A stretch of DNA of 64,000 nt from Fragilaria radians (GCA_900642245.1 CAAAJI010000019.1:62001-126000), one strand, 5' to 3'; positions 11,864 to 23,866 are shown, numbered from the stretch's first letter. The notes: generated by a model from the letters alone, not told the origin. Program-made: numbers and translations.

Positions 11864-12213
11864 GTAAATAAATGGGGGCCACTAATTCACCAAGTACATT
11901 CGATATGTCACATTGCATGATGAGTGTGCTGTTATATTTTAGTTCATATCTCTAGTTTAGTATGATGACATATCGAGGTACAAATACAAATACAAAAATG
12001 AGTTGGTTATCTTATTCATTTCACTGTCATCACTGCTGCAATGGATTGAAGATTCAACTTGTGGTAAACAAGGCACGCTACTAGACATTTGTTTTGAGTG
12101 CTGTGGTATTGCTATTTTGAACTCCATAAACATCGTACCGTACCATCTGCGATCCATTTCCAGGTGTTGACTATTTACCCATTGTCATGCTAAAATTTCA
12201 CTATCCAAAGGGA
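11864..12213. other. Convergent 3' region
   Basis: Shared downstream region of two converging genes. It should hold both polyadenylation sites. A 66-codon minus frame here has no support. Confidence 0.4.
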
Positions 12214-13137
12214 TCATAATGATTTTACAAAATACCCAATATCTGCAGCTCTTCCTGCCCAAAACGGTCTCCAACGTCGTTTCGCATCTCTATATCCTTC
12301 ATTTTGATATAGTTTCAATGCTGCGGTATTGTCGAGATCTACATGGAGATACATTTTTTGATAACCCCAGACATTTTTGGCAATATCTTCCACACATCGT
12401 ACAAGACATAATCCAAGCTTTTTCCGACGAAAACTTTGTTTCACGCAAAGGTTACAAAGGTATGGTTGAAGATCATGTGTAATATCAGATGTCGTTGGAG
12501 AGGCTAATCGTCGCTCTAATTGATCAAGCCAGGGAAAGCTAAATGGAATCTTTGCATCTGTCGGCTGTAATCTAAGCTCAACGGATGCGATAATGTCAAT
12601 ATTCCAGTCTGTATTTGGACGCTCCTTGGCGATGAGGAGAATTAACGATGACTTCTCTGCCAATCGAAGCATATCATCTCGATTACCAGTCAGATACGGG
12701 GGTGATAAGTCACCTTTCCTATCTTTTGTTCTTGATTGAATTCCTGCCAAGACTTCGGCATACGCTACGATACCTGAATAGGCGTTTACCAATCCAACGG
12801 TTGGTGACAACAGTGCTCGTTCGATGTCACCCAAATCTTGACTTAATGTTATGGCATCGGCGCCAAATGATTCGACAACAAATCGAGCAGTGTCTGAAAT
12901 ATCACGCTCCTCGAGGATACCGATGATATAGTTTTCATCTAGATCTTGAATAAAGCTTTCAGGTCGAGACAAAACACTTTCCGTTTCGAGGGAAGTTAAT
13001 TGATGTTGAAATTTTGATAAAGGTGCCAGATGGAGTTTTGAATGACTGAAGACTTTATCTCGAAGTATTGTGTATTGAAATCCGATAGAATGTGAAAGAA
13101 TTAAGAGTAGAATGAATAATACATGGTGTATCATCAT
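12214..13137 (-). CDS. GNAT-family N-acetyltransferase, likely plastid-targeted
   Basis: Single-exon 307-aa protein. Residues 1-20 form a signal peptide (MMIHHVLFILLLILSHSIG) followed at once by FQY, the diatom-type Phe-containing junction for plastid import. The GNAT fold is visible in the C-terminal half. Motif A is LCVKQSFRRKKLGLCLV, with the R/Q-x-x-G-x-G/A acetyl-CoA loop in the variant form RRKKLGL. The following motif is YLHVDLDNTAALKLYQNEGY, where the Tyr usually acts near the active site. Upstream strands include NIDIIASVELRL. The substrate is unknown; plastid GNATs can acetylate protein N-termini, lysines or small amines. Confident as GNAT, uncertain on function. Confidence 0.82.
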   Translation of the reverse strand: MMIHHVLFILLLILSHSIGFQYTILRDKVFSHSKLHLAPLSKFQHQLTSLETESVLSRPESFIQDLDENYIIGILEERDISDTARFVVESFGADAITLSQDLGDIERALLSPTVGLVNAYSGIVAYAEVLAGIQSRTKDRKGDLSPPYLTGNRDDMLRLAEKSSLILLIAKERPNTDWNIDIIASVELRLQPTDAKIPFSFPWLDQLERRLASPTTSDITHDLQPYLCNLCVKQSFRRKKLGLCLVRCVEDIAKNVWGYQKMYLHVDLDNTAALKLYQNEGYRDAKRRWRPFWAGRAADIGYFVKSL

Positions 13138-14246
13138 CTAGGAGATTTCCTTGCTTGAAGCAAATGATTTTGTGAGTTCTCAAGGTCCTACTGTGTGCGG
13201 TTCAAAAAATACTATCGAGTGTGCTATGGGATGGTGGGGTCATGACAAAAAACTCAAGGTTTTGCGTAAATTACCCATGATAGACAACGTGAACACTCCA
13301 AACCTGCCAGGTAAAGAAGTTGCCACAACCACTAGTTACATGTATCTTAAGACCTGCTTAACTAGAAAAGTTGTTCAAGAATGAAATAGTGGAAAAGCCT
13401 TGGATTATGTCAAGTACATCTGTTGAACAAATCTGTGGTATACAGGGTAACACTACTACCTAGTTTTACAGCTGTGAGGATTGCAGTTGAAATTAAAGGG
13501 ACTGATCAAGATATATTGCAGTCCTATTATTGCATGTCAGATATTGGAAGGTTCAAGTTACATACCCGGTACAGCATGTAACTACCAAACGGAAATTCAG
13601 GTCACAGGATACTTTCGAGGCAGAAGGAAAACTTGATACGGAAAAAATCGGTTTCCAGCCTTTGGTTGGAATAACGTAGACAAAGGAGCATTTCCAACCT
13701 TTGATATATTGCAACAAGGTGGACACACAGGAACAGTCACTTACAAGCATTTTCAGTGCAATAATCTTCAACAAGGAAGTTTAAGGAGACTATACATGGA
13801 CCTACCGGACACAGTAATGGCAAAGGGGTGCATCCTTTTAAATCCTTAATCTCAGGGGGAAAGACGTATCCCATCCAAGTATCTTTTACTGACATTTCTT
13901 CCATGATTCTGAATTGGAAACTACAACAATACAAATTTGATAAATGGAATTGATAACCAAGTCATGATATATGATTTGATTCCATAGATCCTACTAGGAT
14001 GGATAGAAACGCCACAATCAATGGCCTAATATTATCTCATGTTAATGGAAAACAATATAATCCTTTCGTGGTTTAAGCTTGAAATGAAACGTTAACTACT
14101 TCCTTTCCGAAAAAGATAAGCCCCTCTCCCCCGTACTCGTGCCACCTTAATGATATGAGTTCCGAGTTTAGGTTGATTGTTCGAAACCAAAAACAAGAAA
14201 TCCTAAGGATGATGGAGAAATTGCCGTGTATGCCCACCTAACACAA
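13138..14246. other. Intergenic, possible decayed ORF
   Basis: No supported gene. Two overlapping minus-strand frames (13553-13774 and 13737-13934) lie in different phases and could be one frameshifted remnant, but no family was recognised. A 77-codon plus frame starts at 13151, just outside the GNAT start codon, and lacks support. Confidence 0.35.
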
Positions 14247-15602
14247 TTAGGAAGAGGCAACCTTGAAGGTTGACATATCCTTTTTCTTTTTCTTGACAAC
14301 TTTCTTTACTGGAGCAGGAGTAGCAGATGCAGCAATGTTACTAGCCACTGCAGTGTCTGGAATGTCCTCCGGTTTCGTAGTTGTCGTAGACGAGGACGAT
14401 GCTTGTGTGGATGGTGCTGTCATCGTATCCACAGCAGGGGCAATCTTTTGATTGGATTGTTGCTCTGGGTTTGCAATTGGTTTCGATGCTTTTGCTGTTG
14501 TCGTAGCAGCTGGGATTGGGGACTCCTTAGACACTGTCACAGTTTCCTTGGCAGTCTGCTGCTGCGTAGAGGCTGATGCCCACGTTGCACCTCCACCCAC
14601 GGGTGTCTTCTTGGGTATGCGATAGGCTACTTGATCTTTCTTTTGTTCTAAGATGGCGTCAGCTGCGGCGAGATCAGGAAATAGATTTTCATCTTGCACA
14701 TCGAATTTGGAGGAAGATAGTGATGATGACGAGTTTGGTAGAGCACGGCCTCCACTCGATCTCAAGTGTGGCGCAATCCACTTGTTCCCTGTGGAGCTGT
14801 TTGTTTGATTTGACGTATTACTGTTGTTGTTGCTGGAGCGTTCAGCTTGTTCTGCCTTTACTCTCTGAGCTTCTCGCTCCATCCCTTCTTTAGCCGCAGC
14901 CAACTGTGCTTTAGTTTCTTCAATTCGAAGTCGTTCCGCAATGTCATCGTCAGTGCGACGTTTAGCATCCAAGGCTTTCATGTCAAGCAATTCGGTAGTT
15001 GTTCCAGTAGATGAGGAAGAAAGTGCTATGGATGATACTTTATGATTTCTTTGCAAGGATGCAGCCAATGCTTCATCATCCCAATCCTTTTCATCTCCAA
15101 TAACAGCAGAATTAGTGGTAGTTTGGGAATTAAGAATGCCTGCAGAAGTACTTATGTGCTCAAGATCGGTGCTTAGATGTGAAATAATAGGGTTTCCTGC
15201 AGATACTGCATCTGTAAGGGTCATTCCAGTAGACAAGCCGATGGCCAATCCATCCGCATCGGTAGACAATGCAGGTGCATCTCTAATATACATTTATTGT
15301 CAAAGAAGGTAAACATGTCAGTCAAATGTTACACATAACTTTCATAACAATCCATCATACTCTAGAAAAATTCTGGTACAATGTACAAAATGTACAGAAC
15401 ACGAACTTTCCGCCAAAAAACGAATCGTATTGACAACAAAAGGAGAATAGGTTGTATCAAACAAATACAAAGAGAAAATCATTACGTACACATGGACCAT
15501 ATTAGTCACGGATGTCGCATCGATCAAGTTGGCATTAAACTTAAAAGTCTTCTTCTTCTTCTTTTTGTTGGCAAAGAAGGCGGCTGTTTCGGAGGACGCC
15601 AT
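14247..15602 (-). CDS. CDV3-like low-complexity protein, two exons
   Basis: Exon 1 is 15602-15490 and exon 2 is 15282-14247, separated by a 207-bp intron (gtacgt...attag). The product is 382 aa. It opens MASSETAAFFANKKKKKKTF, close in pattern to the FFAKRDKKKKK start of CDV3-family proteins. After that come D/W-containing motifs (DEKDWDDEALAASL), a predicted coiled coil (about 110-160, ERLRIEETKAQLAAAKEGME), an aromatic segment (NKWIAPHL), a second conserved-looking patch (ENLFPDLAAADAILEQKK, VAYRIPKKTPV) and a Thr/Ala-rich tail ending in a lysine run. CDV3 function is poorly defined, and the assignment rests on the N-terminus only. No signal peptide. Divergent from the NDK gene, with about 490 bp between start codons. 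Confidence 0.68.
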
Positions 15603-16093
15603 GGTACAACGGAATAAAAATTTTGGGGTATAGGTCAAACAAACAAACAGCCTTGATGTCCTGCACACCCGGTGGTGGTGAGTATTGTACCGTCGTCCTT
15701 TCAACCACTACTATTCTCTCCCATTCGTTGTTGGCCACGTATATAAATCAACTTTCCTGAATTTTCTTACTTGTAGTAGTGGACACTAAACTTAGTAACA
15801 GACAAATCCGCCCCACCGTAAGTCACAAAAAAAAACTCGCGTACAAAGTACTAGCACAAAAGATACTCGACCCATCCGAATCTCCTCAGTCACGAATCCA
15901 ATCCGGGACTCGATATCTTCACTGACGTATCTACATCACGTGGAAGCACAGGAGCATGCACTTCTAGTACTAATTTTGTTGGAATGTTGTCACTCGAATC
16001 TAAATTTGTTTGTGTGGTTTCGTGAGTTGTCATGCAATTCCACCAATATCTCCCATAATTTGTATCTTGTCATCCCTTTCCAACATTAATACA
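15603..16093. promoter_or_regulatory. Shared divergent promoter region
   Basis: 491 bp between the divergent start codons of the CDV3-like gene and the NDK gene. The sequence fits promoters for both. No specific box is claimed. Confidence 0.4.
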
Positions 16094-16879
16094 ATGAACT
16101 CTTTAGTAAAAATCCTTTATGCGGCATGTCTTGTGACCGTATCCGGCTTTCAATCAAGTTCTTCATTATTTGTAGGATCTCGAATCCCTTTTGTTCCACT
16201 CGCCAGATCATCAACATCGTCATCAAGAGAATCGCAACTTTCTATGGCCATAGAACGGACATATATTATGGTACGTGTAGGCAAGCGGAATCTTATGAAG
16301 TCTCTTAATGCTGTAGTTTCTCCCCGTTTCTCTATGGCTTCATTCTGTTACGTTGGCAAAATAAAAGCTCCAAAAATGATTCCGTGATTCGCTTTTCATT
16401 ACGACGCTTTCCTCACTTTTGTGTCTTGTTACAATTTTTGACACCTTCAGATTAAGCCCGATGGCGTACAACGTGGATTGGTCGGAGCCATCGTATCTCG
16501 CTTTGAGACCAAGGGATTGCAACTAATTGCCATTAAGGCACGTTGGGCCACTGCGGAGCTTCTGAATGAACACTATCGAGATTTGGTCGAAAAGCCCTTC
16601 TTCCCGAGACTTCGTGATTACATGCTATCCGGCCCTGTAGTCTGTATGGTTTGGCAGGGAGAACAGGCCACCTCCACAGGACGTACTCTCCTTGGTGCGA
16701 CCAATCCACTCGCATCTGCCCCTGGAACTATCCGAGGAGACTTTGCACTTCAAGTTGGTCGTAACATTTGTCATGGATCAGATTCTGTAGAGAGTGCCGA
16801 ACGAGAAATCGAGCTTTGGTTCAATCAAGATGAAGTATTAGCATGGGACAATCATTCGGATGATTGGATTTATGAGTAA
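16094..16879 (+). CDS. NDK: Nucleoside diphosphate kinase, likely plastid-targeted
   Basis: Transfers the gamma-phosphate from NTP to NDP through a phospho-His enzyme. Exon 1 is 16094-16270 and exon 2 is 16451-16879; the 180-bp intron (gtacgt...ttcag) falls inside the first catalytic strand, joining TYIM to IKPDGVQRG. The product is 201 aa: about 50 residues of presequence plus a full 150-aa NDK domain. Key motifs are IKPDGVQRGLVG (Lys61), RPFFPRL-like KPFFPRLRDYMLSGPVV, GATNPLASAPGTIRGDF and NICHGSDSVESAEREIELWF with the catalytic H167. The start was set at the Met that opens a signal peptide (MNSLVKILYAACLVTVSG) followed by FQ, a plastid-type junction. An in-frame Met at 16010 would bury that signal. 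Confidence 0.93.
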
Positions 16880-18907
16880 GCCATCAAAATACTAGATGCT
16901 CGTATCCGAAACATCACGATAAATTCAGATATATTCATTTCTCGGATGTAATAAAAGGTTGACTCAATAACTTTTACTTATTCCTGCATCTTGACAACTT
17001 CTAGCAATACTCATCTTGAATGTTATGATGAGTAGTTATATCAAATCATCTTTCACCCTCTTTTATAAGATTTAACCTTAAAAAACCGGCAAGATCAATA
17101 TTACTATTAATGGAAATACATGAAATTGATACTCAGTTTATTAAGTCTTAATGTTTATGTTCGTTGTGTAGACCCATCACATGTACGATGTCCAGCATGC
17201 AGTTCCATAATTTGACATCATTGAGATGTCTTCATTTATTAACATCAAATGTTTTGTCATTAAAATTTCATTAAAATATATTCTTCGCTATACTGAAATA
17301 CGCACTAGACTCTATAATCCTAGAAGAAAACACTTTATAGTTAAGCACGTTTGAAACATTTATCTAGAATGAGATTTCGTCAAGAGATTTTATGCTGTAC
17401 CAACATTTGGAGATATCCAGTGCTGCTAGCATATGCTAATATAGAGGATAAAGATATCAGATAATTCAGCACATCCAAAACAACAATAAACTAAAATGAC
17501 AATGGAGGTGGTTTGTTCCATTTGCAAACTTTAGATGATACTAATCAAAGGTCTCAAAAATTTAGATGAAAATAAACCACATGCGCTTCAAAAACGTTTA
17601 TAGTATTTAAACGCTTTGCTCAAGATAAAGTGTGGTCAAAAGGTATTTAACATGCTGGCATAGCTGGGAGATGATTAATAGCCGGCTGGTGGAAAAAATA
17701 TTGCTCTATGCTATGGCCACTTGATGTTGATCATTCAAAGTTTTATAGCAAGTCTGTTAATTCATTGGTAAGGATTTTTGATTTCTTTCATTTCATGGGT
17801 CTTCAATCCATGCAAAGTTTTCAATTAGACTCATTCTTTTAGCATTGGTATACATGAGGTCTTACATCTCTGCCATTGCTCTATGCTGAGTCCACGTGAT
17901 ATTGATCAATCCGAGTTCCATGGTAAGGATGCTTGATTTCTTTCATTTGAATTCATTTCAGTTCAAGTCTACACTGATCTCTTCAAGTTGATAAACTTTG
18001 ACAAAGCTTGCTAACATTCTTGTTTCCAAGTCAGTTACCATTTTACTCATCTTTGGAAGTTCATCATTTCAAACTTTCTCGTCATGCACAGTTAGCTTTG
18101 CACTCCCGTGATCTGTTGTTTTGATTGTTTCTCAGATAAGGCAGTTTGAGTTTGGATCTCACAGTTTGTGAGTCTCAAGTCAAAATATATGTATATTGAA
18201 ATCTCCAGTGATTGCTACTTCTTATCCGCCTTGCCACAAAACTAAGATTACTAAGTCAATTAATTCCAAAAGGATTCTTTGTGACATTTCCATTTTCTAG
18301 TTTGTTATTTATTGTTACTTTAAGTTTTTTTGAATTGATTGACATTTTCTATCCGTTATTCTTGATTTGCGTCTTGCATATCAAACAAAAATGGTTCCAG
18401 CTGGCTTTAATTAACCACTTGTTCTCGGATAATGAAACCTGACTATTTTAGAAGCTACTTCACTTAAAATACGTATTAACTATTTTGGAAATATAATGTA
18501 CGTAGTATTATTTGTGAGATCATTGTCCTAATCTTCAGATATTTTAGAATGCTTTTTCATGAGAGCTTTGCGTTTATCATTTTTTAAATAAATTTCAATT
18601 TGACTATATAGACTTCACATTTCCATGCCATTATAGTTCCTTGCATCAAACCTTCTTAAGGTCTTGTACATTGCACTTACTCAAAATGTTGACAGAAATG
18701 GCACTACACTTCAGAGTACGCAATTAAGTTCGTATTCCTTTCGTCTTGCAATCTCATTTTTCCGAAATGCTCACGGAATAAATAAACATTCATTAAATTG
18801 GATGTTTTAGGTTTCTTCGTTTTCTGATTCAGGCCTTCCGACATTACCTTAAAATACCGTCGTATTTTTGGATTTGTCAATCAATGGCAGTTTATTCGGC
18901 ATAAAAC
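16880..18907. other. 2-kb intergenic with imperfect direct repeat
   Basis: No supported gene. Two related blocks, about 17700-17800 and 17877-17960, share 'ttgctctatgctatg/ga', a 'tgatattgatca'-like core and 'ggta aggat... ttgatttctttcattt' in the same order and orientation. The origin is unknown. The longest frame (18212-18442) is hydrophobic and AT-driven. Confidence 0.4.
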
Positions 18908-19576
18908 ATGGTTCGAAAAATTAGTGTTGCTCTCTTCCTTCCAAACATTCTCTGCTATGTTCGTATTGCGACATCGTTTCTTGGTATGTGGTATCAGAAA
19001 AGTCACCCAATGTCTGCGTTAGTGATATGGCTTGTGTCAGCGTTGCTGGACTTTTTTGACGGGCTTTTGGCTCGAAAATTGAAGCAATCCTCAAGGTTGG
19101 GTGTGTTCCTTGACATATGTGCAGATAATGTGTTGAGAAGTTGCATTTGGAGTTCAGCGTCACTTCAGAATAAGGATAATGCTTGGTTCCCTGTTTTAGC
19201 TTGCTGGATTCAATCCATTGAATGGTGCACTTTTCTTGCGACTCAAACGCAGTCCAGCGATTTACATTGGAAGGAAGTACGCAATAAGGATCCCAGATGG
19301 GTTCAAGTAGCATTTTCTGGAGGTAGTTTACAGAATCCCTACGGTGCATGGATCGTTTACGGCCTATTTGGTGCACCCATCTTCGCATGGGTACCAGCAA
19401 AGCTTAAAGTGACCATCTTTCAAGGGAACAACGCAATGTGTTATCTTTGGGAATACATTGCTTATTCCGGACGAATGTACGCATTTGCAATAGAATGTTA
19501 CATTTTAATGTCGTTTATAAATGTTGTCATCGAAACGGATTCTGAGCAGCAAGATGACGTGATCAAGAAAGATTGA
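18908..19576 (+). CDS. CDP-alcohol phosphatidyltransferase, phosphatidylinositol synthase type
   Basis: Integral membrane enzyme that joins CDP-diacylglycerol to an alcohol, most likely myo-inositol, to make phosphatidylinositol in the ER. It is a single exon of 222 aa, the usual size for PI synthases (about 210-220). The full signature D-x2-D-G-x2-A-R-x8-G-x3-D-x3-D is present: D48, D51, G52, A55, R56, G65, D69 and D73. The N-terminal LPNILCYVRI is typical of the PIS branch. Hydrophobic helices surround the signature (about 30-47, 80-100, 150-165, 190-212). The C-terminus is acidic/Lys-rich, ending IKKD, which fits a lysine-type ER retrieval signal. Confident on the family, fairly confident on inositol as acceptor. 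Confidence 0.88.
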   Translation: MVRKISVALFLPNILCYVRIATSFLGMWYQKSHPMSALVIWLVSALLDFFDGLLARKLKQSSRLGVFLDICADNVLRSCIWSSASLQNKDNAWFPVLACWIQSIEWCTFLATQTQSSDLHWKEVRNKDPRWVQVAFSGGSLQNPYGAWIVYGLFGAPIFAWVPAKLKVTIFQGNNAMCYLWEYIAYSGRMYAFAIECYILMSFINVVIETDSEQQDDVIKKD

Positions 19577-20255
19577 TTTCAACAAGGGTATCATAAAAAT
19601 GCCTCTATTCGTAAAGAGATACTTGGGTTGTCTTGAGAATCTCCCATGAAAGGACTATATTTTCATCACCTTGAATGATGGACCTTACGAAACTCCCCCC
19701 CCCCCCCCGTAAACACCATGGAATTGAACATGGTATCTGAGTATAGCCGACGTAGACTCTAAAGTCAGCACAATATTTGCATAAAGTCTTGACGAGAGTT
19801 GAATGATTCGGAAGGCATGTACCTGGTGATCCCTCATCTTTATCAAGTCAATCAAAATAGTGTTAAGAATCTAAGGGGAAAATGCGGACTTTGACTGCAC
19901 GCCAAGGCCAGATCAGAATCAAGAAAGACATAAAGTAAAAACAAATATTTGCATAATCTACAGGATCGTCTAGGTTGGATTATTTAGAAAATTTCTCCAG
20001 TTTGTCATATAAAATGTTATAATTGCATGATGTTATCTCTAATCTCCTTTTCTGTGAATCTGCTAGTAATCTACAATAAATAACCACATTCAAGCAACAA
20101 GCTAAAATCGAAACAATCTTGTTACGTATCCTGTATCAAGCGTCCGTTGAATCGATCAAACTAAGGTTCGTTTACGTGGAATCCCTATAGGTTTAACATG
20201 CAACAACAACTTTGATTTTGAATGTAACTTAAGATGATGGACTGAATGCCTTTCA
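19577..20255. other. Convergent 3' region with C14 run
   Basis: Downstream region shared by two converging genes. A homopolymer of 14 C lies at 19695-19708, a likely sequencing or polymorphism hot spot. No gene is seen. Confidence 0.5.
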
Positions 20256-22064
20256 TTAGTTGCTGAGACCAAGTGGCTTACTTTTGGCTCCGGGAAGTTT
20301 TTTACCTTTTTGGAGGCTCTTTTGGCCTCCGAATCGGTTCTCAACTTGAGATCTTTCTTCTTGCTTCTTGATCCGCTTGGACTTTGATTCCTCCTCCTTA
20401 TACCTCTTCCACTCTTCCTCTTGACGATCCATTTCTTCCAAGTATACGCGACCACCAAACTGAAATTCTTCAGCGTGCTCATTTTTCCACTCAATTAGCT
20501 TTTCCACCAATAAAGAAGTCAACTTTGGTAACTCCTTTTTGATTCGCATCGCCATCTTTTCTTCCCTCATTAGCTGCTTAGTTAGTGCAGCTCCACGCTG
20601 TTGTAAGCGTTCTGAGTTGTGCTGAAGGGCCTCATACTCCATTCGTTCTCTCAATATTTCTTGACGTCGTTCGATAATACGCAAAATCGGCTTCATTTGT
20701 TCTAAGCGGGATTCTAACGCAACTATATAGTCATCATGTTTATCTAAGAGGACATCGTCCCACAGATCTTCAGAATCGATAGAGAAGGGAGTAAACATTA
20801 CTTGCTGATCTTTGGGTGTATTGGTCTCAATCCAAAGCACCTTAATTCGCTCGCGAGCCTCTACGATTAGTTTACCGAGCATTTCCTCCTTTAAAAGAAG
20901 AAGACGATTTAATTCATCTTGACCCTGTTCTATGGTATCTTCTCCTAATCCTTGCACTCGCTGAGTAAATCTTATCTGTTCTTCCTCTGAAATATGTAAC
21001 TTCTCCCACAGTATAGCAATCTCAGTTCCCATTTCTTGCAGCTGCGCCTTCCGACGCTTCCTTTCTGCCATCAGTTGTGCTGCACGATGTGAAAGGTCCT
21101 CAAGGACTTTTGATCCAATGCCGACGCATGTGTCTGTTTCAAGCTTCGATGTAAGAATGTAACTACCATCTTTCGCCCTGGCTAAGCTACAAGCGATTCT
21201 TTTATCTAACTCTGACTCGTTAGTCTTCACTCGCAATTCATGAAAAAGATTTTGGCAATCCCGAACCAAGGCAACAACAGCATCACTGCGAGTCGACACG
21301 TGCTGCTTAACTTCTGCCACCTTATTATGGAAAGCTTCACGGCGTTCTACTGTCCAATCTGACTCAATATCCATCCATTCTTTCTCAAGTTCCCAACCTA
21401 AGGCCTCGTGAGCTTCAATAAGATATTGCTGACAATCCATCAGATCTTGTCGGGCCGTCTCAGCAGATGAGCGTAAAGCATCCAGAGATGCTTCCAGAGC
21501 TGCCAGATGATCTGTCAAGGAGTATCCAATGATACTTTCACGAAGTAATTGTGGATCAATCAACTGTTTTAGAGCTTTTCCAATCTTTTGAAGCTCTTCT
21601 CTTGCGGATTTTATCTCTGCACGAAATGTGTCGGCAATGCTACGTTCTTCTGTTATTTTATCATCACATAAATTTCGAAATTGACGTAGTAAGTCTGAAA
21701 GTTGCGATGCTCTTTCCTCGGGATTATATCCGACTTCATCCCAAACTTGTTCAAGCTGCTGTGCTGTGGAAGATGCCAGCGCTGTCAAAGAATCTGCTAT
21801 GGTCCGAGATGGGCTTAATAGAATCATAGTTCCGTTTCTATTTTTTGGAGAAGGTTTGACTCCTTCCACGGGAGTTAAAACGGGTTTCATTGGGCTTCGA
21901 ATGAAGGAATTTGCAACAGCTGTAGAGTTGGCGTGTGACGAGGATCTCGGACTTACGATAAACGACGGGCGATTTCTTTCTGGAGTTGGAGAAGATCGGT
22001 CCTGTAGGGCTGAAGATGATGTTTTACTTGAAGAAGAGACTTGGTGCAGCACTTCATTATCCAT
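20256..22064 (-). CDS. MAP65/Ase1/PRC1 microtubule-bundling protein
   Basis: Crosslinks antiparallel microtubules, notably in the spindle midzone during anaphase and cytokinesis. It is a single exon of 602 aa. The start is placed at MDNEVLHQV; the frame stays open 77 codons upstream, but that part is compositionally unlike the protein. Residues 1-80 hold Ser/Thr-Pro sites (SPTPERNR, SPMKPVLTPVEG, SPSRT) that resemble CDK targets. The family's N-terminal helix is near 95-130 (LEQVWDEVGYNPEERASQLS). Long helical rods follow. The conserved microtubule-binding spectrin region is in the second half, including LWDDVLLDKHDDYI, KPILRIIERRQEIL and REEKMAMRIKKELPKLTSLL. The C-terminus is basic (KSLQKGKKLPGAKSK). 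Architecture and length match the family. Confidence 0.9.
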   Translation of the reverse strand: MDNEVLHQVSSSSKTSSSALQDRSSPTPERNRPSFIVSPRSSSHANSTAVANSFIRSPMKPVLTPVEGVKPSPKNRNGTMILLSPSRTIADSLTALASSTAQQLEQVWDEVGYNPEERASQLSDLLRQFRNLCDDKITEERSIADTFRAEIKSAREELQKIGKALKQLIDPQLLRESIIGYSLTDHLAALEASLDALRSSAETARQDLMDCQQYLIEAHEALGWELEKEWMDIESDWTVERREAFHNKVAEVKQHVSTRSDAVVALVRDCQNLFHELRVKTNESELDKRIACSLARAKDGSYILTSKLETDTCVGIGSKVLEDLSHRAAQLMAERKRRKAQLQEMGTEIAILWEKLHISEEEQIRFTQRVQGLGEDTIEQGQDELNRLLLLKEEMLGKLIVEARERIKVLWIETNTPKDQQVMFTPFSIDSEDLWDDVLLDKHDDYIVALESRLEQMKPILRIIERRQEILRERMEYEALQHNSERLQQRGAALTKQLMREEKMAMRIKKELPKLTSLLVEKLIEWKNEHAEEFQFGGRVYLEEMDRQEEEWKRYKEEESKSKRIKKQEERSQVENRFGGQKSLQKGKKLPGAKSKPLGLSN

Positions 22065-23866
22065 GACAAACAAGCTTGAATACTTCTTTAGTACTTGTGC
22101 GAAAGCCAAGTGAACTGAACCGTTTATGAAAGCTTTGTTTAAATTCTGGTTTAAAACTAATGAAACGATGAAATTCAAAATTAACGGTTCTAGAATTCGG
22201 AATCCTAGGATGAAACGTAACCTACAATCGAATAGGAATTTCGGAATCCTAGGCAGTGAAATCCTTGACTTAAATATCACAACTGTTGGTCTCATTTTCC
22301 TCTATCAGTCATAGAACATTTTTATAAATATCCCACTATAACAAAAGAATGATCACTTTATGCAGAAGAGCATTTCAGGAGAAGAATGCCAGAATTCAAC
22401 ATTGCCGTAAGATTTTACATCACTACTGCAGTACTACTATCCCGTTGTATGCCAGATTTTAAGTATCAAGTTCTAATGCGACACGTACTATTAGTGGTTC
22501 CTTGTCCTGTCTCAAGAGGGGTGAATGTTCGTCAAGCAGTTTGCTCAGTGTCTCTCATTGGTACTACTTGCACTGCAATGCAACGCGTTAGGAGTTTACA
22601 AAACTGATTTATGAATCAAATGCAAACGTCAGAGTGTTATTGTTAGCAAAACGTCACTTGATGTGTGAGTGTGATTGTTAGCAAAAAGTCACTTGATGTG
22701 TGAGTGTTATTGTTAGCAAAAAGTCACTTGATGTGTGTGTAAACCTGTCGGAAATTCGCAATACAGCTATACAGCATTACAGGTTACTAAACTGAAAATT
22801 GTCAGATTTATATAAGGACTTCATATTGATATGGGATTTCCACCAGTGCTACGCATTTGAAATGTTAATGGTAGGTCATATCTATTCCATAAGCACATAT
22901 TATACACCCTGATTAAATCATATCAAAATAGTTTGAAGCAAAAATAAAAGGCTCATAGGCCTACATCCAACGGAACTTGCTGAAACAATGTCCTGGAAGT
23001 TTCACCAAGATGATAGAACATGGCTCTCAATCGTTAATTGATATTCCGAGAATCACTCATTCTCTTTCAAAACTGAGTGATACTTTTTTTAATCTTAATT
23101 TCATGAATAATTTACAGATCCTGTAAAGCTTTGAATCTTAGTCAAAACCGCATGTGTTAATGTCGTCAGAAAATTCAAAAGAATTACAAAACTTCAATGA
23201 ACCCTTTTGGCTGCATCGTAAAGACATGTTGCTATTCAAATACTTATACTTCCATAAAATTATTTAATACACTCACTTTGAATCGATTGTCAACCTGAAT
23301 TGTATGTATGTTTAAGCTATACTAAAAATGTCTCAATGAATAAATTTCAATTAAGTTACGACGTAATGTAATGCAGTAACATTAATGAATTAGACATTTT
23401 TCCAACAAAGTGTTTCAATGCTGGATTTATATTCATTCTTTGTGGGTTTTTTGTGATTTTTCTTTGATACTCATTCATTGCAACATAATTCCTGATATAG
23501 ATATCCTGGCATCTCCAAAAATCAATAAAGAATATCAATCATCTGATTTGATCCCTGTATTTATTTTGAAAATGGTTCATTTAGTCAATGTCAAAAGTAC
23601 CAGCTCGATAACTACTGCTAGGGCACCTGTATAGATGTACCCCATATTTACGGAATTTCAAACAAAAAACAAAATAAACTCCGGGTTCTCCAGATCGGAC
23701 TTGCATTCAACATTATGAATTCCTTGAACTAACTTGACATCAGAGATCATTAAAAGATTTGTCGGTAAGTTTACGATGCGATTCGTCATGCTGTTCAATT
23801 TGATTTTGTTGAATGTCTAATGATTGTGTATTGCTATTTTTGTGGTAATCAGGTATAGATATCATC
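22065..23866. other. 1.8-kb intergenic region, contains a minisatellite
   Basis: Lies between two divergent start codons. It holds the 35-bp tandem repeat listed separately. Short frames near 22386 and 23410 have no motif support. Confidence 0.4.
22632..22738 (+). repeat. 35-bp tandem repeat, three copies
   Basis: Three near-identical units start at 22632, 22667 and 22702. Each runs 'gagtgttattgttagcaaaa' and then 'gtcacttgatgtgt'. Differences are one base (tgat/ttat) in unit 2, and cgtc/agtc in unit 1 against the others. No coding role is seen. Confidence 0.9.

Noticed and set aside
14263..15617. Plus-strand frames over the CDV3-like gene
   Set aside because: Antisense to low-complexity coding sequence; no independent motifs.
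20156..20494. 112-codon minus frame
   Set aside because: Different phase of the MAP65 coding strand; basic composition is a shadow of Lys/Glu-rich codons.
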